Positions 11,238 to 21,486 of a DNA stretch of 64,000 bases are shown here, piece by piece; position 1 is the stretch's first letter, and every line of letters starts with the position of its first letter. The stretch is from the NCBI GenBank assembly GCA_007115705.1, contig QXEO01001123.1, positions 62,001 to 126,000 of the forward strand, given 5' to 3'. The stretch comes from Dactylis glomerata (Eukaryota; Streptophyta; Magnoliopsida; Poales; Poaceae). The notes beneath the pieces were generated by a model. It was given only the letters and a program-made list of their open reading frames with translations, made no database searches and was not told the DNA's origin. Both the position numbers and the translations under genes were made by a program.

Positions 11238-12660
11238 TTTTGTTTTGTTGTGCTTGGAGTATGTTCTACTATGTGGTTTGAATTATCCGTACTTTGATTC
11301 AAGTGTTGTTTAAATTTGGATAAAAAATTCAGAATAATATGGATAAGAAATGTTATTGAAATTTGCATGGTGGAAAATTTGATGTTTCAATCATTGTGAT
11401 GTAAGAAATACTGTTGAGATGGTGTTTTATATGATCAATAGGTAAGAAATAGCAAAAGATTTTTGTTAGGAATTCAGTTTTCGGTGATTTGGTTGTCTTT
11501 TACGGTTGCTGTTTTCCGTCAAGTCGTGCATATATGGCGTCGTATGGGCCGTAGCAATGTGTGTCGTTGTATCACCTTCTTTCTTAATAATATTTCTTAA
11601 TAATATATCTACATGGTTTGAAAAAAGAAGTTTCCGAGGATCTGCCAAGCATGTGGCTCACATTAACAATAATTTTTTAGCCTCCATACAAAAGGTTTTG
11701 AGAGTTCAAAGTTTGGAGATATATGGACAAACCGTTCTGTCTCCCAGGATAGTTGCTCTAAGGAGAAGATAACCATCTTTGTTTACTTTCTATCTATCCC
11801 ATCCAAATTACTAAGTACACCTCTAGTTCACAATAAGTGTCGTTGATTTAGTGACACTTATTACGGATTGGAGGGTGTAGCATTTTTAATTTGCTTCAAA
11901 ATTACTCTTTTTGATTAAAAATAAGTGTATGATTTTATACTAACTTATTATAAAGTTTATATTAATTTAATATAATTTTTTATTAAATTATCAATATTTA
12001 TTTCCGATTAGTGGGAGTAGCAAAATATCCTTTTTTTCACGAGGCACAATATCCAACCCTGATCGGGCTAGGTCAGGTATGCTGGGCCAGCTTAGCCCGT
12101 AAACACCTGCCTGCGGCTGCCATGGGTAATCGTCCGGCGATGTCGTCTAAAAAAACTTCCGGCGACGGAGGTGGGGAAATCACGGCAGGCAGCCGGACTG
12201 GTGGCCCTCCGGCGGCGGGTAGCGGTGCGCGCGCTATGAAGACTCCTGAGTGCGGTGCCGCAGCCGGCGACGACAGCCGTGACCGGTCGCGGTGCAGCGG
12301 GCGCGCCGGCGGCGGCTTCGGCGTCGGACCTGCTGCCGATGGGGGCGGCAGGGGCTGATGGTTCTGCTACCTGAATTGGGGGCCATTTGTGCTAAGTTGC
12401 TCTTCTCCTCTCCATTTGCGCCTCAATGCTGATACTTTGCAGTACAATATTTCTTTTCATGCGTGAGATGATCCAACTTAATTGCAACATTGGATATGGT
12501 AGGCATAATGCTGAAGTGGATTAAAGATTTCCTGCAGATCCAACTTTGGACATTGAAGGTGAGATTGACGAACAGTTACTGAACTCATAAACTAGTTCGC
12601 CCTTGATCTGCTGACAGACATTGCTAGAAAATATCTGCTGACAGACTAATCCATACATAT
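11238..12660. other. intergenic DNA
   Basis: Mostly AT-rich. A GC-rich island at about 12060-12360 includes an open frame (12011-12358, 115 codons, Gly/Ala-rich) with no recognisable domain; it may be a decayed leader or an element fragment. A small Stowaway-like MITE sits at 11818-11877. Confidence 0.5.
11818..11877. mobile_element. Stowaway-like MITE, 60 bp
   Basis: Imperfect TIRs (CACCTCTAGTTCAC and its counterpart CACCCTCCAATCCG), each followed by AATAAGTGTC, enclose a 60-bp element flanked by TA dinucleotides (11816-11817, 11878-11879). This is the size, target site and internal palindrome of the small grass Stowaway class, with a degraded CTCCCTCC terminus. Confidence 0.6.
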
Positions 12661-12676
12661 TGGCTTGATTTATACC

Positions 12677-12709
12677 TTTTTCTCGAAATGGGGAATGGAG
12701 CCCCGGCCT
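12677..12709 (-). mobile_element. 33-bp 3' tail of a LINE-like element with 14-bp TSD
   Basis: A 33-bp insert is flanked by a perfect 14-bp direct repeat GCTTGATTTATACC (12663-12676 and 12710-12723). On the minus strand the insert reads AGGCCGGGGCTCC and ends CGAGAAAA, like the A-ending 3' terminus of grass LINEs. A long TSD and extreme 5' truncation are typical of target-primed reverse transcription. Confidence 0.7.
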
Positions 12710-12723
12710 GCTTGATTTATACC

Positions 12724-13196
12724 TATGATCAATCAGCATATATAGCAAGGAACAGGCGACTAAACATCTGAGATCAGCAGATCACTAGACTACTGCACTA
12801 TTTCTCATCAGCTAGTACCCACTTAATTTACTGAAAAACTGAAATACACATATCGGCAAGCTTCCCTATTTTCATACGGATGGACCAATGGATCCCCTTT
12901 CCCGAACTTGAAATATAAGAGGAATCGGTCAATTTTACACACAAAACATACACTGATTTTTTTTGAACAATCTTTGAATGGCTGTCACGATGAAGCACAA
13001 ATCGAACTACCCATAGAAGAGGTGTACATGCTATATCTTTACAAAATACATGTTTATAACAAATAAAACACAAGCTGTGTACAGAACAAGTATACAAAAA
13101 AATCCAGGGATTGCAAAGGCTGCATAGCTATTATGAGTTCAAAATATAAGGGAAATAAACAGACAAAATGCGGATGCTTCAGGACGAGTGTGGTAG
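12724..13196. other. 3' flank of the NLR gene
   Basis: AT-rich sequence downstream (minus sense) of the LRR exon stop codon; it presumably holds the 3' untranslated region. I saw no clear polyadenylation motif that I could assign, and no other gene. Confidence 0.45.
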
Positions 13197-14989
13197 TTAA
13201 GCCAGCCTCACGGTAGGACGAGGTTTGTTTGGATGGTTGATAAGTTCCCTCTCGAAATTTGTCTTGGTTGTTGTATCATTGGTACCCTTAAGCAAGATTT
13301 CCTTCAGTCCAGATAGATCATTTAGGCCGGTAAGCTGATACGACGCACTGGAGCAGTCAATCTTGAGCAGCTCAAGTTTCTTCATTGACTTTGATCCAAA
13401 GATTACATGTAACCTGCTGGACCTGCAAGTGACCTCCAGGATCTTCACCTTTTCGAAGGTGTCCAACTCCAAACCATTCATGTTGGCACAAAAATGGAGC
13501 TTACCATCCTCAAGCTGTTTTACTCGAAGGTGTAGAATGCGTAGCTCCGGTAGCCTGGCTAGGAACTCCATGCCAATATTCTGTAAAGTGCCCATCTCTA
13601 GATCCAACTTACTGAGCTTTCTAAGAGGGATTCTTAGTGGCAACATGTCTTGCAGGCCATATAGTGTAAGACTCTGTATATTCTCCCAAGGCAGGGAGAT
13701 GTCTTCCAAGCAACTTTGATTGTCCTCGTCCAGCTGTACTAACAAGGATTCCAAATGCACAAGACCTGAGGTTTCAGAGAAGAACTCATTGATGTTATGC
13801 CTGTTGATGCCAGACACTCCAAGCTTGCGCAGTTGGGTCAGCTTCTTGAGCTCTTCCACGATGGCCTTCCCCCCTGAAGCATCAACGTTAACAACACCAA
13901 GTGTGTGCAGCGCTGTTAGTTCTCCAATCCCTCTTGGCACCTTAACACCAACTAGGCCACGATGTTTGATGAACTCTGACAACCTGCTAGATGAGGCCGG
14001 TGGCGTCGATGCTGGGGCCTTGGTGCCGGCACGGATATACTGCAGCTTCTTTAACTTGCTGATGCTCGCTGGCAATTTGACTATGGGGGTGTGTCTCACA
14101 TCCAGAGTCTGGAGCTGTCTAAGATCACCTAGTGAATTTGGCAGACGGAAGATATCTTTGCATCCTCGTAAAGAGAGAAACTTGAGACGAAGCAGCCTCT
14201 GCACCATTGTCTTGAGATCTTCATCTTTAACACCCGATGTGTCCTCCAGATCAAGCACCCTAAGTAGCCTCATGCTTTCAGAGATGAAGAATGATTCCCA
14301 TTTTCCAAACACAGTCAACGACCGTAGCCGTGAAAAGTCAATGCTCTCGAAAACAATTCTGCCTCGATCCCAGCCTTCCAATATGATAAGGTGACGCCCA
14401 GTGCGTTGGGTGGTTAGGACACAATTGGGCCCAAGTTCAAACACAAGGTTCTCTTCCATTCTTCTTGACACGATGTACTCGCAGATGAAGCCATTGACCT
14501 GGCACGCGACCATCCTTGTGTCACTGAATGCAGTGGTGACTAACTGTGGTATCTGCTGGATTATACTCAGGTCAAGGAGCTTGGAGAAGAAATTCTCTCC
14601 TTTATCCACCGCAGATTCTTCTTCACTGTCTCTGGAGTAACCTTCTGCAATCCACCTCCTTACTAGTCGCCTTCGCCGAATGTTGTGACCTCGAGGAAAA
14701 ATTGATAGGTAGAAGATGCATGGCTTGAGGGAATCTGGGCAAGTACGGAAATAGTTATACATCCAGTCAAATAGACCCCGCAGACTATCATAATCTGGAT
14801 TGGTCTCTAGATGGTGCATGAATTTGTCATTAAGGCACGCACAGTATCCATCAGTGTTACGGTCTGTGTGGCCAGTAAGGCAGCTATAGAAACTATCACT
14901 TTGGGAAGACCGCCACACTTCAAAATAAGTTCTTCTAGGTCTGCATCTTTGTGATCATGTAAAGGGCATGATGAATCCTTCCTTTTTAC
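13197..14989 (-). pseudogene. NLR exon 3: ARC, winged helix and LRRs, frameshifted
   Basis: The proposed acceptor is TTTTTTGAATAATAG|GTA at 14990. The first frame reads LEELILKCGGLPKVIVSIAA (ARC1) to about 14836. The remainder is open one base out of frame from 14918 to the stop at 13197: DSLRGLFDWMYNYFRTCPDS, SLKPCIFYLSIFPRGHNI and RRRLVRRWIAEGY (winged-helix/RNBS-D region). It then runs through about ten LRRs, such as LRVLDLEDTSGVKDEDL and LQTLDVRHTPIVKLPASI. The two frames overlap at 14918-14836, so one base is missing or two are extra near the join. The LRR part has no other stop, suggesting recent loss or an assembly error. Confidence 0.75.
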
Positions 14990-15929
14990 CTATTATTCAA
15001 AAAAGTGCATTAGTTAGCATCAGTTAATTAGCACGGTAAGCATCAATTACATTCTCATGTTTCGTTTGTAGAATATAGAGTGAGCAATCCAGTGACAAGA
15101 GTATGGTAAATGCATGCATCAGTTCAATGAATATTTTTGTAACAATGAATGAAGTTATCCATCTGTATGTTTCTGAATGGAGAGACAACCGTCCCTGATA
15201 TTTATGTCATTTTAGAAAATGTGCGCATAAATACTTATGTAACTTTGACAAGTATTCAAAAAGCTAACTAGAGTTGCTAGGTAAAAATGATACCATTAAA
15301 TCCGCAGGAAAAGTATATTCAATGCAAAACATAAAATATAAATGTAAAATTTACATGTTTTCTAGAGACTATGTCCTAGTAATACTATCGTTGTTAATTT
15401 CCTTACATATATTTTTTCCTATCCAAAATATGTTGGTACCTTCCAAAGCTTCTTAAAGAATGTTTTGTACATTTCAAACACATACATGAAAATACATAAT
15501 ATAGCATTTTCACTTGAAAAAGATGAATATAATGTACATAAAAGGCGAGACTTTTATTTGCAAATAGATAAATATACTTATTTTATTGCAAGTGAACATG
15601 AGGACATGTTATATCAAAGTTGAACATTCATGATCTTTCTTTTACAACCTATATTTATAATTCTAGAGTCTCAAGGCTGCCATTCTGGATAAAATGCTAG
15701 TAAACTCATCTGTAATATAATGGTTGGTTGTGTGCATCTATGATTAAGATGCTCGGAGTAATAAAATTCTTCTTTTACCTATTTAAGAAAACCTAATAAG
15801 GCTAAATATGTGTACCATTTGCTGATTCTGGTCAGTAAACGGGGACAGAGCAAACTCATGACTGAAGGGTTAAGTTTGTAATGACATGCATGCAAAAAGC
15901 TTGATAATATAGCCTATAAGAAATCACAC

Positions 15930-16547
15930 CTCTTCCCTGAAGAGATCCATGGCTGCATCAGCTTCTAGACCTTTGACATTAAAGACTTGATCTTCATTCT
16001 TTGTGCAATAAGTGGCAAGGCTAGCGTTAGTTGTAATGACAATGATAATACTACAAGAAGGTCTAGATACCAGGGCACCCTGAATTAAGTCCCATTCTTC
16101 TTTGTACTGGAGATCATCAATGACAACGAGGCATTGGCGTTGGCTCAGAAGCTTGCGGCACTCTTTAATGGGATCTTTTTCTGAATGATGATCTGAAATT
16201 AAACTTCGAGAAAAATCCCTTAAATTGAACGGATGTGATATATCCACCCAACTGTACTTGTTAAACTGGTCGCCGCTGCGAAGCATAAAGTCATAGTACA
16301 AGTTTCTAACAAGAGCAGATTTCCCAATGCCAGCTATCCCCCAAACAGATATCACTCGGGAATTGCTGAAACATGCCTTGGCTGTATAACTGCGAAGTTC
16401 ATTCATTTCTGTCTCACGTCCAACAAGGGGATAGTTCGCCATCCAATAAGTGGCAGCTTCCCTATTAGAGGAGGGAGTTTTTCCGTAAGTCCAATTGTGG
16501 CCTACTTGAGACAAAGCTAGTTTCTCATCTTTATCTCCTTGAGAAGC
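15930..16547 (-). CDS. NLR exon 2: second, intact-looking NB domain
   Basis: It encodes 206 residues, starting after the acceptor GTGCAG|GCT (phase 0). After a linker comes VGRETEMNEL, the pre-P-loop motif. Then come an intact P-loop GIAGIGKSAL, RNBS-A-like YSWVDISHPFN, kinase 2 CLVVIDDL and RNBS-B SIIIVITTNASLA. It ends DLFREE at GAG|GTGTGA, the same structural point at which exon 1 ends (FFKE). This fits duplication of an NB exon, followed by decay of the first copy. A stop immediately follows the donor, so splicing is required. Confidence 0.75.
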
Positions 16548-17246
16548 CTGCACGCAGGGAGACATGTTAACACCAAGGACGAAGGCAAGATCATGGGGAA
16601 TGTGGAAAGCTTTATTGACAGATAAAGGATGCCACACAAGCTGGTTCTAGCAGAGCACAATTCACTCAGCACTTTCTTGCCTATAGCTTTACCAATATGA
16701 TACAGTGGCTTAACTCCTCGTAAGACCCACTGATCAGCAAGAAGCAAATCAACTCAGCTTTTTCTTGCCTATATCTCTACCATTCTGGTCTCAGAACATT
16801 TTTTTCTGGTCTTGCACCCTTCTGTGGTTAAACCTGAGTCTAACTTCACAGACTACTCTTCAGTAGTCACCTTTCTAGCAGCATGGCACATGCTGTGAAG
16901 TTCAATATTTTTTGGCTAGCTATCTACACTACTGTGAATGTTGACATTCGACCCTCCATTTTCTTTCATAGGGTGTATTTTTATTGGCTAAGATATGTTT
17001 GGTCACTAATTACTCTATTAATGTGACATGAAATTAATAGAATTATTTTAAATCACTTAATTTAATATCATATAAACAAGATTGTAATAGAATAGTGTTG
17101 CCCCCCGCAAAACACTTGAGTGATGTTGGTAAAATTGCTGCCCTAACCAATAAAAATGTGCCTCTAAATAGAAAAGTAACCCTGCTACGAATTAATTGTG
17201 TGCTCAATTCGGTCAAACATATGGAAAATTGGCATTTGAACATACT

Positions 17247-17322
17247 CATGATGTATCTAGACACTAAAAAGAGTCTAGATACATCATGTTAGAGACAGGT
17301 ATTAGTGGTCAGAGGGAGTAAC
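17247..17322. mobile_element. partial Stowaway-type MITE in the NLR intron
   Basis: A perfect 16-bp inverted repeat (CATGATGTATCTAGAC at 17247-17262 and its complement at 17273-17288, 10-nt loop) is followed by AGAGGGAG and TA at 17315-17324. The GGAGGGAG-TA end and TCTAGATACATC core are familiar from grass Stowaway MITEs. The matching left CTCCCTC end is missing. Confidence 0.5.
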
Positions 17323-18146
17323 ATTTTTGTAAAATGGGAGTTCTCAGTAACTAAACACCATATCTTGTTAGAATCAGGCCTAGGTTTCTTCTTAATGATG
17401 TAGTTCCCCATCTAATATGTTAGTCATTGTTAGTCGTTTAATTCATTGTACATTCTTGATGTAGATTTACTCATGTTTTTCTGTTTCTCCTTGCTAATTT
17501 CGTCAAGCATCGCGCCTATAACTCGCATATTTTATTCTTGAGAGAAGAAACAGAAATAAATGAAGGGTAACATTGACATTTTACTTGTTCTTGGATCCGA
17601 AGTAGAAATTGCTCATGTAGTTTGCTCTAGCATCCCATACTTAACCCAGATCACCAAATTGTGCTGAACTATTAAAAAATATAGCCAGTTGTGTTTTGGA
17701 TGATCTGAAGTAGAAATCTAATTTTATTTTTCTAGAAATAATCAAAGCCCGTGTAATACGACTAGCTTGCGAAAACCGGAATTGGGTTGGTGTCTGGATC
17801 ATTCTTGGGAGATGCCATCTACACCAGCTGATAAATATTTCTAGGCTCAAATCTCCATTGCTACTCGAATAGCCCATATGTGGTATACTACTTAATTAAT
17901 ATTCAACAATGCAACTAGCTAAGATAATACATAACTAGACTTGCCAGATGAAAAATGCTATGTGTAGATTTTTTCTTGAAGTTCAAATACACATAATTTT
18001 GATTAAAAGACATAGAAATATGATCAAAGTATATGTGCGCAAAACTTTAATGTTTCCATCTTGAAACCACCTAATAAAATAGACAAATAGTTCCTAATTT
18101 TTTTTCCTAAAAGAACATAATTGATATTTCTAATTTCTTGCTTTAC

Positions 18147-19235
18147 CTCTTTGAAGAACGCACAAACTGAGTGCTCAGGTGAGAACTGCTTCAGCTCCAA
18201 TGGCTGGTAAGAGGGTCCGATGCACAAGCTTGCAATCTCGAATTGCTGCGTGGACACGATGATCCAGCTGCCATTCTTCATGTCAGGAAGGAATGTCCTC
18301 ACATCATCCCAATCTACCATGTCGGTCAGGTTCTCCAAGACGACAAGGTAACTCTTGGTTTTGACTTCTTTCACAAACTCCTTTAGGAGATCTTCTTGAT
18401 CAGCCTTCATCTTTGTCAGGACATGTACACCTACATCTACTCCTTGTTCCTGACAAGAGTTTTTGTAGACCTGAGCCATGAAGCGCCGGACAAACTCGTG
18501 GGGATTGAAAGGATGCATCAGCTTCACCCAGGCACGGCACAAGAACTTCTTGCAGATTTCTGGGTCATTGTACGTCTTTCTGATGATGGAGGTTATCCCA
18601 AGATCGCCGCCCGTCCCCCACACGGAGATCACCTGAAGATCAGGGTCTTCATTGTCTTTGTTGGTGATCAAGTGGGTGAGGTCCCCCAAGCCTTGCTGCC
18701 TCCGGGCGGCATCCCTCGCCTCGGCGAGCATGTTGAATGCCGTCGAGCTGAGGGCGGTGGTACCGGTCGTTGCCGCCTGATGCTGTGTGACAGGCTTGGA
18801 GCCAGAGTCGCTGATGAGACTGTAGCGCGAGTTCCTGGTGCTCACAGCCTCCACCCTCGCCTTGAGCTGTTGGATCTCGCCGACCGCCTCGTCGAGCGCC
18901 AGCACCGTGGGCGGCGGCGGAATGCACCACGGTGGGATCACGCGCCACCACCACCTGCTCTTGGTGTCGAGGTGGACGACGAGCTCGATACAGTCCTCCA
19001 CGTCGTAGGCGAGCTCGCGGACCTGACGCACCCAGGTCATCACCACCTTGTTCTCCACGCGCTCCTTGGTGGCGACGTTGAGGAAGGAGTGCATCATTTC
19101 GAACTCGCCGGTGATGAAGACGAGATCTTGCTGCGCGCTCTGCTGGAGCTGGGACTCCTCCTCGATGGCCGACTGGGCCCTGGTCAGCGCGCCCTCCACC
19201 ACCGACTTGGCCAACCCAACAACCAGGTCCGCCAT
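18147..19235 (-). CDS. NLR exon 1: coiled coil and degenerate NB domain
   Basis: It encodes 363 residues from MADLVVGLAKSVVEGAL, a typical start of grass Rx-type coiled-coil NLRs. The EDVID-type motif appears as YDVEDCIE near residue 77. A proline-rich patch (IPPWCIPPPP) sits near residue 103. The P-loop near residue 207 reads GTGGDLGITS, so the Walker A lysine is replaced and an Asp is inserted. Kinase 2 reads YLVVLENL, with both aspartates changed. RNBS-B is GSWIIVSTQQ. The exon ends CAFFKE at GAG|GTAAAG, in phase 0. From family knowledge this NB should not bind or hydrolyse nucleotide normally. The exon itself has no stop. Confidence 0.8.
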
Positions 19236-19434
19236 GGCTGGCAGCTACCAAGCTCTTTCTGTCTGGTGTGTGGTGCTTGCTTCTGGTGCTGGATTGAGTT
19301 AATGTGCTTCAACTGAGCACCTGGAAATGGTGTTCTACCTCAGATCATCCAAAACACAACTTTCAAGAGTAGATGCTAACAAGCTTTGGTTTTTCTTCTT
19401 TCAGGAGTAGGTGCTAACAAGTCTGGAGTTGTAC

Positions 19435-19753
19435 ATTCTTAAAAAGCCAGATCCATCGATCAGTGAGCTACCGTCGAAATAGCCAATTTTAAGTGGGCAT
19501 TTTTCAAACGAAGACGCGTCCAGATTCAGGAGACGCGTGAGCAAGTGGGAGGTTATTTAATCATCATCACCGCGTGATGTTTCTGACCAGCTCCGTAAGA
19601 CGCGTTAGCAAGTCTTTACAGGTCGTTTCTCAATCTGCTTTTCAGGTTTTTTAATCAATTGGTACAGGCCGGCCAGCCTGAGGAAAAGACTCAGAACTAA
19701 ACTACGAAGACTCGGAGGTCAAGTCGAGGATCCATTGGATCCTGTCTCTTTGG
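19435..19753 (-). promoter_or_regulatory. NLR upstream segment, copy 2, with CGCG boxes
   Basis: It lies 200-520 bp upstream of the NLR start codon (19235) and is similar to 10917-11237. It carries four CGCG-box type motifs: ACGCGT at 19514-19519, 19533-19538 and 19600-19605, and CCGCGT at 19570-19575. The cluster and its partial conservation in copy 1 suggest a control region. CAMTA binding is an inference from the motif. Confidence 0.6.
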
Positions 19754-20150
19754 CAAGCTAAACAGTACATCCATGACCCATGACTAGTCTTTTGTTTTGT
19801 TTTGCTTGGATATAGTGGCAGCGCTTGCTGATGCCAACACCCGGAATAATCACAAAATTTAGATGCAAGTGATAGTTTTCAGCAATTCTGTAATGTTTGC
19901 CCAAAACACCCTACTCATGCCATTCTACTAAGATAAAACTTGCTGAAAAGTAGATTAATTGCAACGAACAATAGGAGCAGGGGAAAGGGATGTATCCCGA
20001 TGTTCGGATAGTTGACGCTATCCAATATGAAAGAATCTGGATGTCGCGTATAGGAGGAGGGTTGAATAGGTGTTTTAAAAACTTTTACAATAGGCTTGTA
20101 TAGATTTAACAAGCACAGCGTAAATATATTAGGTTCAACTATGTGAACAC
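19754..20150. other. intergenic DNA left of the copia element
   Basis: No gene or element ends seen, except the AACAC target duplication at 20146-20150 that bounds the copia element. Confidence 0.6.
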
Positions 20151-20556
20151 TGTTAAACGTAGGCTAGTACACTTCGGTGATGCTACTGTCTATGCATCTG
20201 ATGAATCGAGATCTGAGAGAGAGACAGAGAGATAAGGAAGGGGAACTACCTGCAACATGGGTTGAGGAACCCGAACCGGATGCCATCGGGGAGGGCGACG
20301 GTGTGAGCGTGGTGAGAGAGGGTGGCGGCGGTGGAGCTTTCTGTCACTACTACGTGGAACCTTAGATCGGGAGGGAGTGTCGGTGGGGAGAACGGCGCAC
20401 GACGAACCTCGTGTGGTGTGCCGCCGGCCCCCACCTCTTTATATACGCAGGTGACAGGGGCCCACAACCATGTTTCGGTTGGACACCCCCAATCAGAGCG
20501 CGAGAGGGGTTATCGATCGGTCGTTGGGCACGATCGATCGAGAGATCAATCTAACA
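20151..20556 (-). repeat. 3' LTR of the copia element
   Basis: 406 bp, TG..CA ends. The adjoining plus-strand sequence TTCTCCCCTTTGATCTC (20557-20573) is a purine tract on the minus strand, the expected plus-strand primer. Confidence 0.92.
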
Positions 20557-21486
20557 TTCTCCCCTTTGATCTCAACTTTACTTTTAACTTTATACTTTAT
20601 ATTTTACTCGTTTCATCACGGATTAGTACATAGAGCATGTTTCATCATCACAGCTCGATTGCCGATAGAATCAGACATCCACTATACACTTTTCTGTTTT
20701 GAAACAAATTATGTTACTTTCGGGCCTCTTATAATCCAGGAATCATAGGCATTCCATTAAACCCATGTCGGCTAAGTGTTTCTTGAACACATTGGATGGT
20801 AAGCCTTTCGTTAGCGGATCCGCAAGCATATCCTTTATCCTTATATGCTCGAGACTTATTGTTTGATCCTGGATTTTATCTTTTACACAACGTTCAAAAA
20901 AGCGCTGAGCGCTAAGCGAGCGGTGAGGCTCAGCCTAGAGGAACTACTGCTTAGGCGAGTTTAAGCGCTGCTTAAGCGTTCAGGGTAAAAGTGAATGGAC
21001 AGGAGCAGGAAAGGCTATATAGGCATACAATAGACCATATTATGGTGTAATTTTGTACCACACACATGCATATAATGCTACATTTTGCAAGAAGAATAAA
21101 GAATATGGATTATATACCTTGATTTGGCTTGGTTTTTCTCCACTTTCTTGTCCTCCAGGTACTTTCTCCAGAAGCTATATGCACACAGCAAGAAAATATT
21201 AGCATTTACTAAGAAAACGTTAAAAGTTGCAAGCAATAATATTCAATTATCAAATAATAAACATCAAACAAGCAATATTAGAAGACCCACACGGCCACAT
21301 AACATATAAGTGGCATAGTCTCACACAACATTATAATAAATAAAAGAGTTTCCAAATTCCAGTGGCAAGTTCCACACAACATAACAAAACACACTAGAAT
21401 TAAGCACACATGGATAGCATGATGCCATCATATCCCAAGACTTCAAGGCATATCTCTATGATGGTATGGTCATGAACATGTACTGA

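Larger units (their letters stand above)
13197..19235 (-). pseudogene. CC-NB-NB-LRR immune receptor gene (NLR), one frameshift
   Basis: Three minus-strand exons, 19235-18147, 16547-15930 and 14989-13197, join in phase 0 through GT..AG introns. They encode a plant intracellular immune receptor: Rx-type coiled coil, a first NB domain, a second NB domain, ARC/winged helix, then leucine-rich repeats. NLRs bind ATP/ADP in the NB-ARC and sense pathogen effectors through the LRR or an integrated domain. Here the first NB has lost the key P-loop lysine while the second keeps it. Exon 3 has a one-base shift near 14836, between the ARC helix (GLPKVIVSIAALLA) and the region leading to SLKPCIFYLSIFP, so the full receptor is not translatable as read. 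It could be a recent pseudogene or a sequencing error. No MHD motif was found where expected. Confidence 0.8.

Noticed and set aside
12011..12358. GC-rich 115-codon ORF as a host gene
   Set aside because: Low-complexity Gly/Ala composition, no domain, no splice or promoter evidence.
13720..14394. 224-codon plus-strand ORF opposite the NLR LRR exon
   Set aside because: Antisense shadow of the leucine-rich repeat codons; no domain of its own.
18396..19316. 306-codon plus-strand ORF opposite NLR exon 1
   Set aside because: Antisense shadow of a GC-rich coiled-coil/NB exon; the sense strand has clear NLR motifs.
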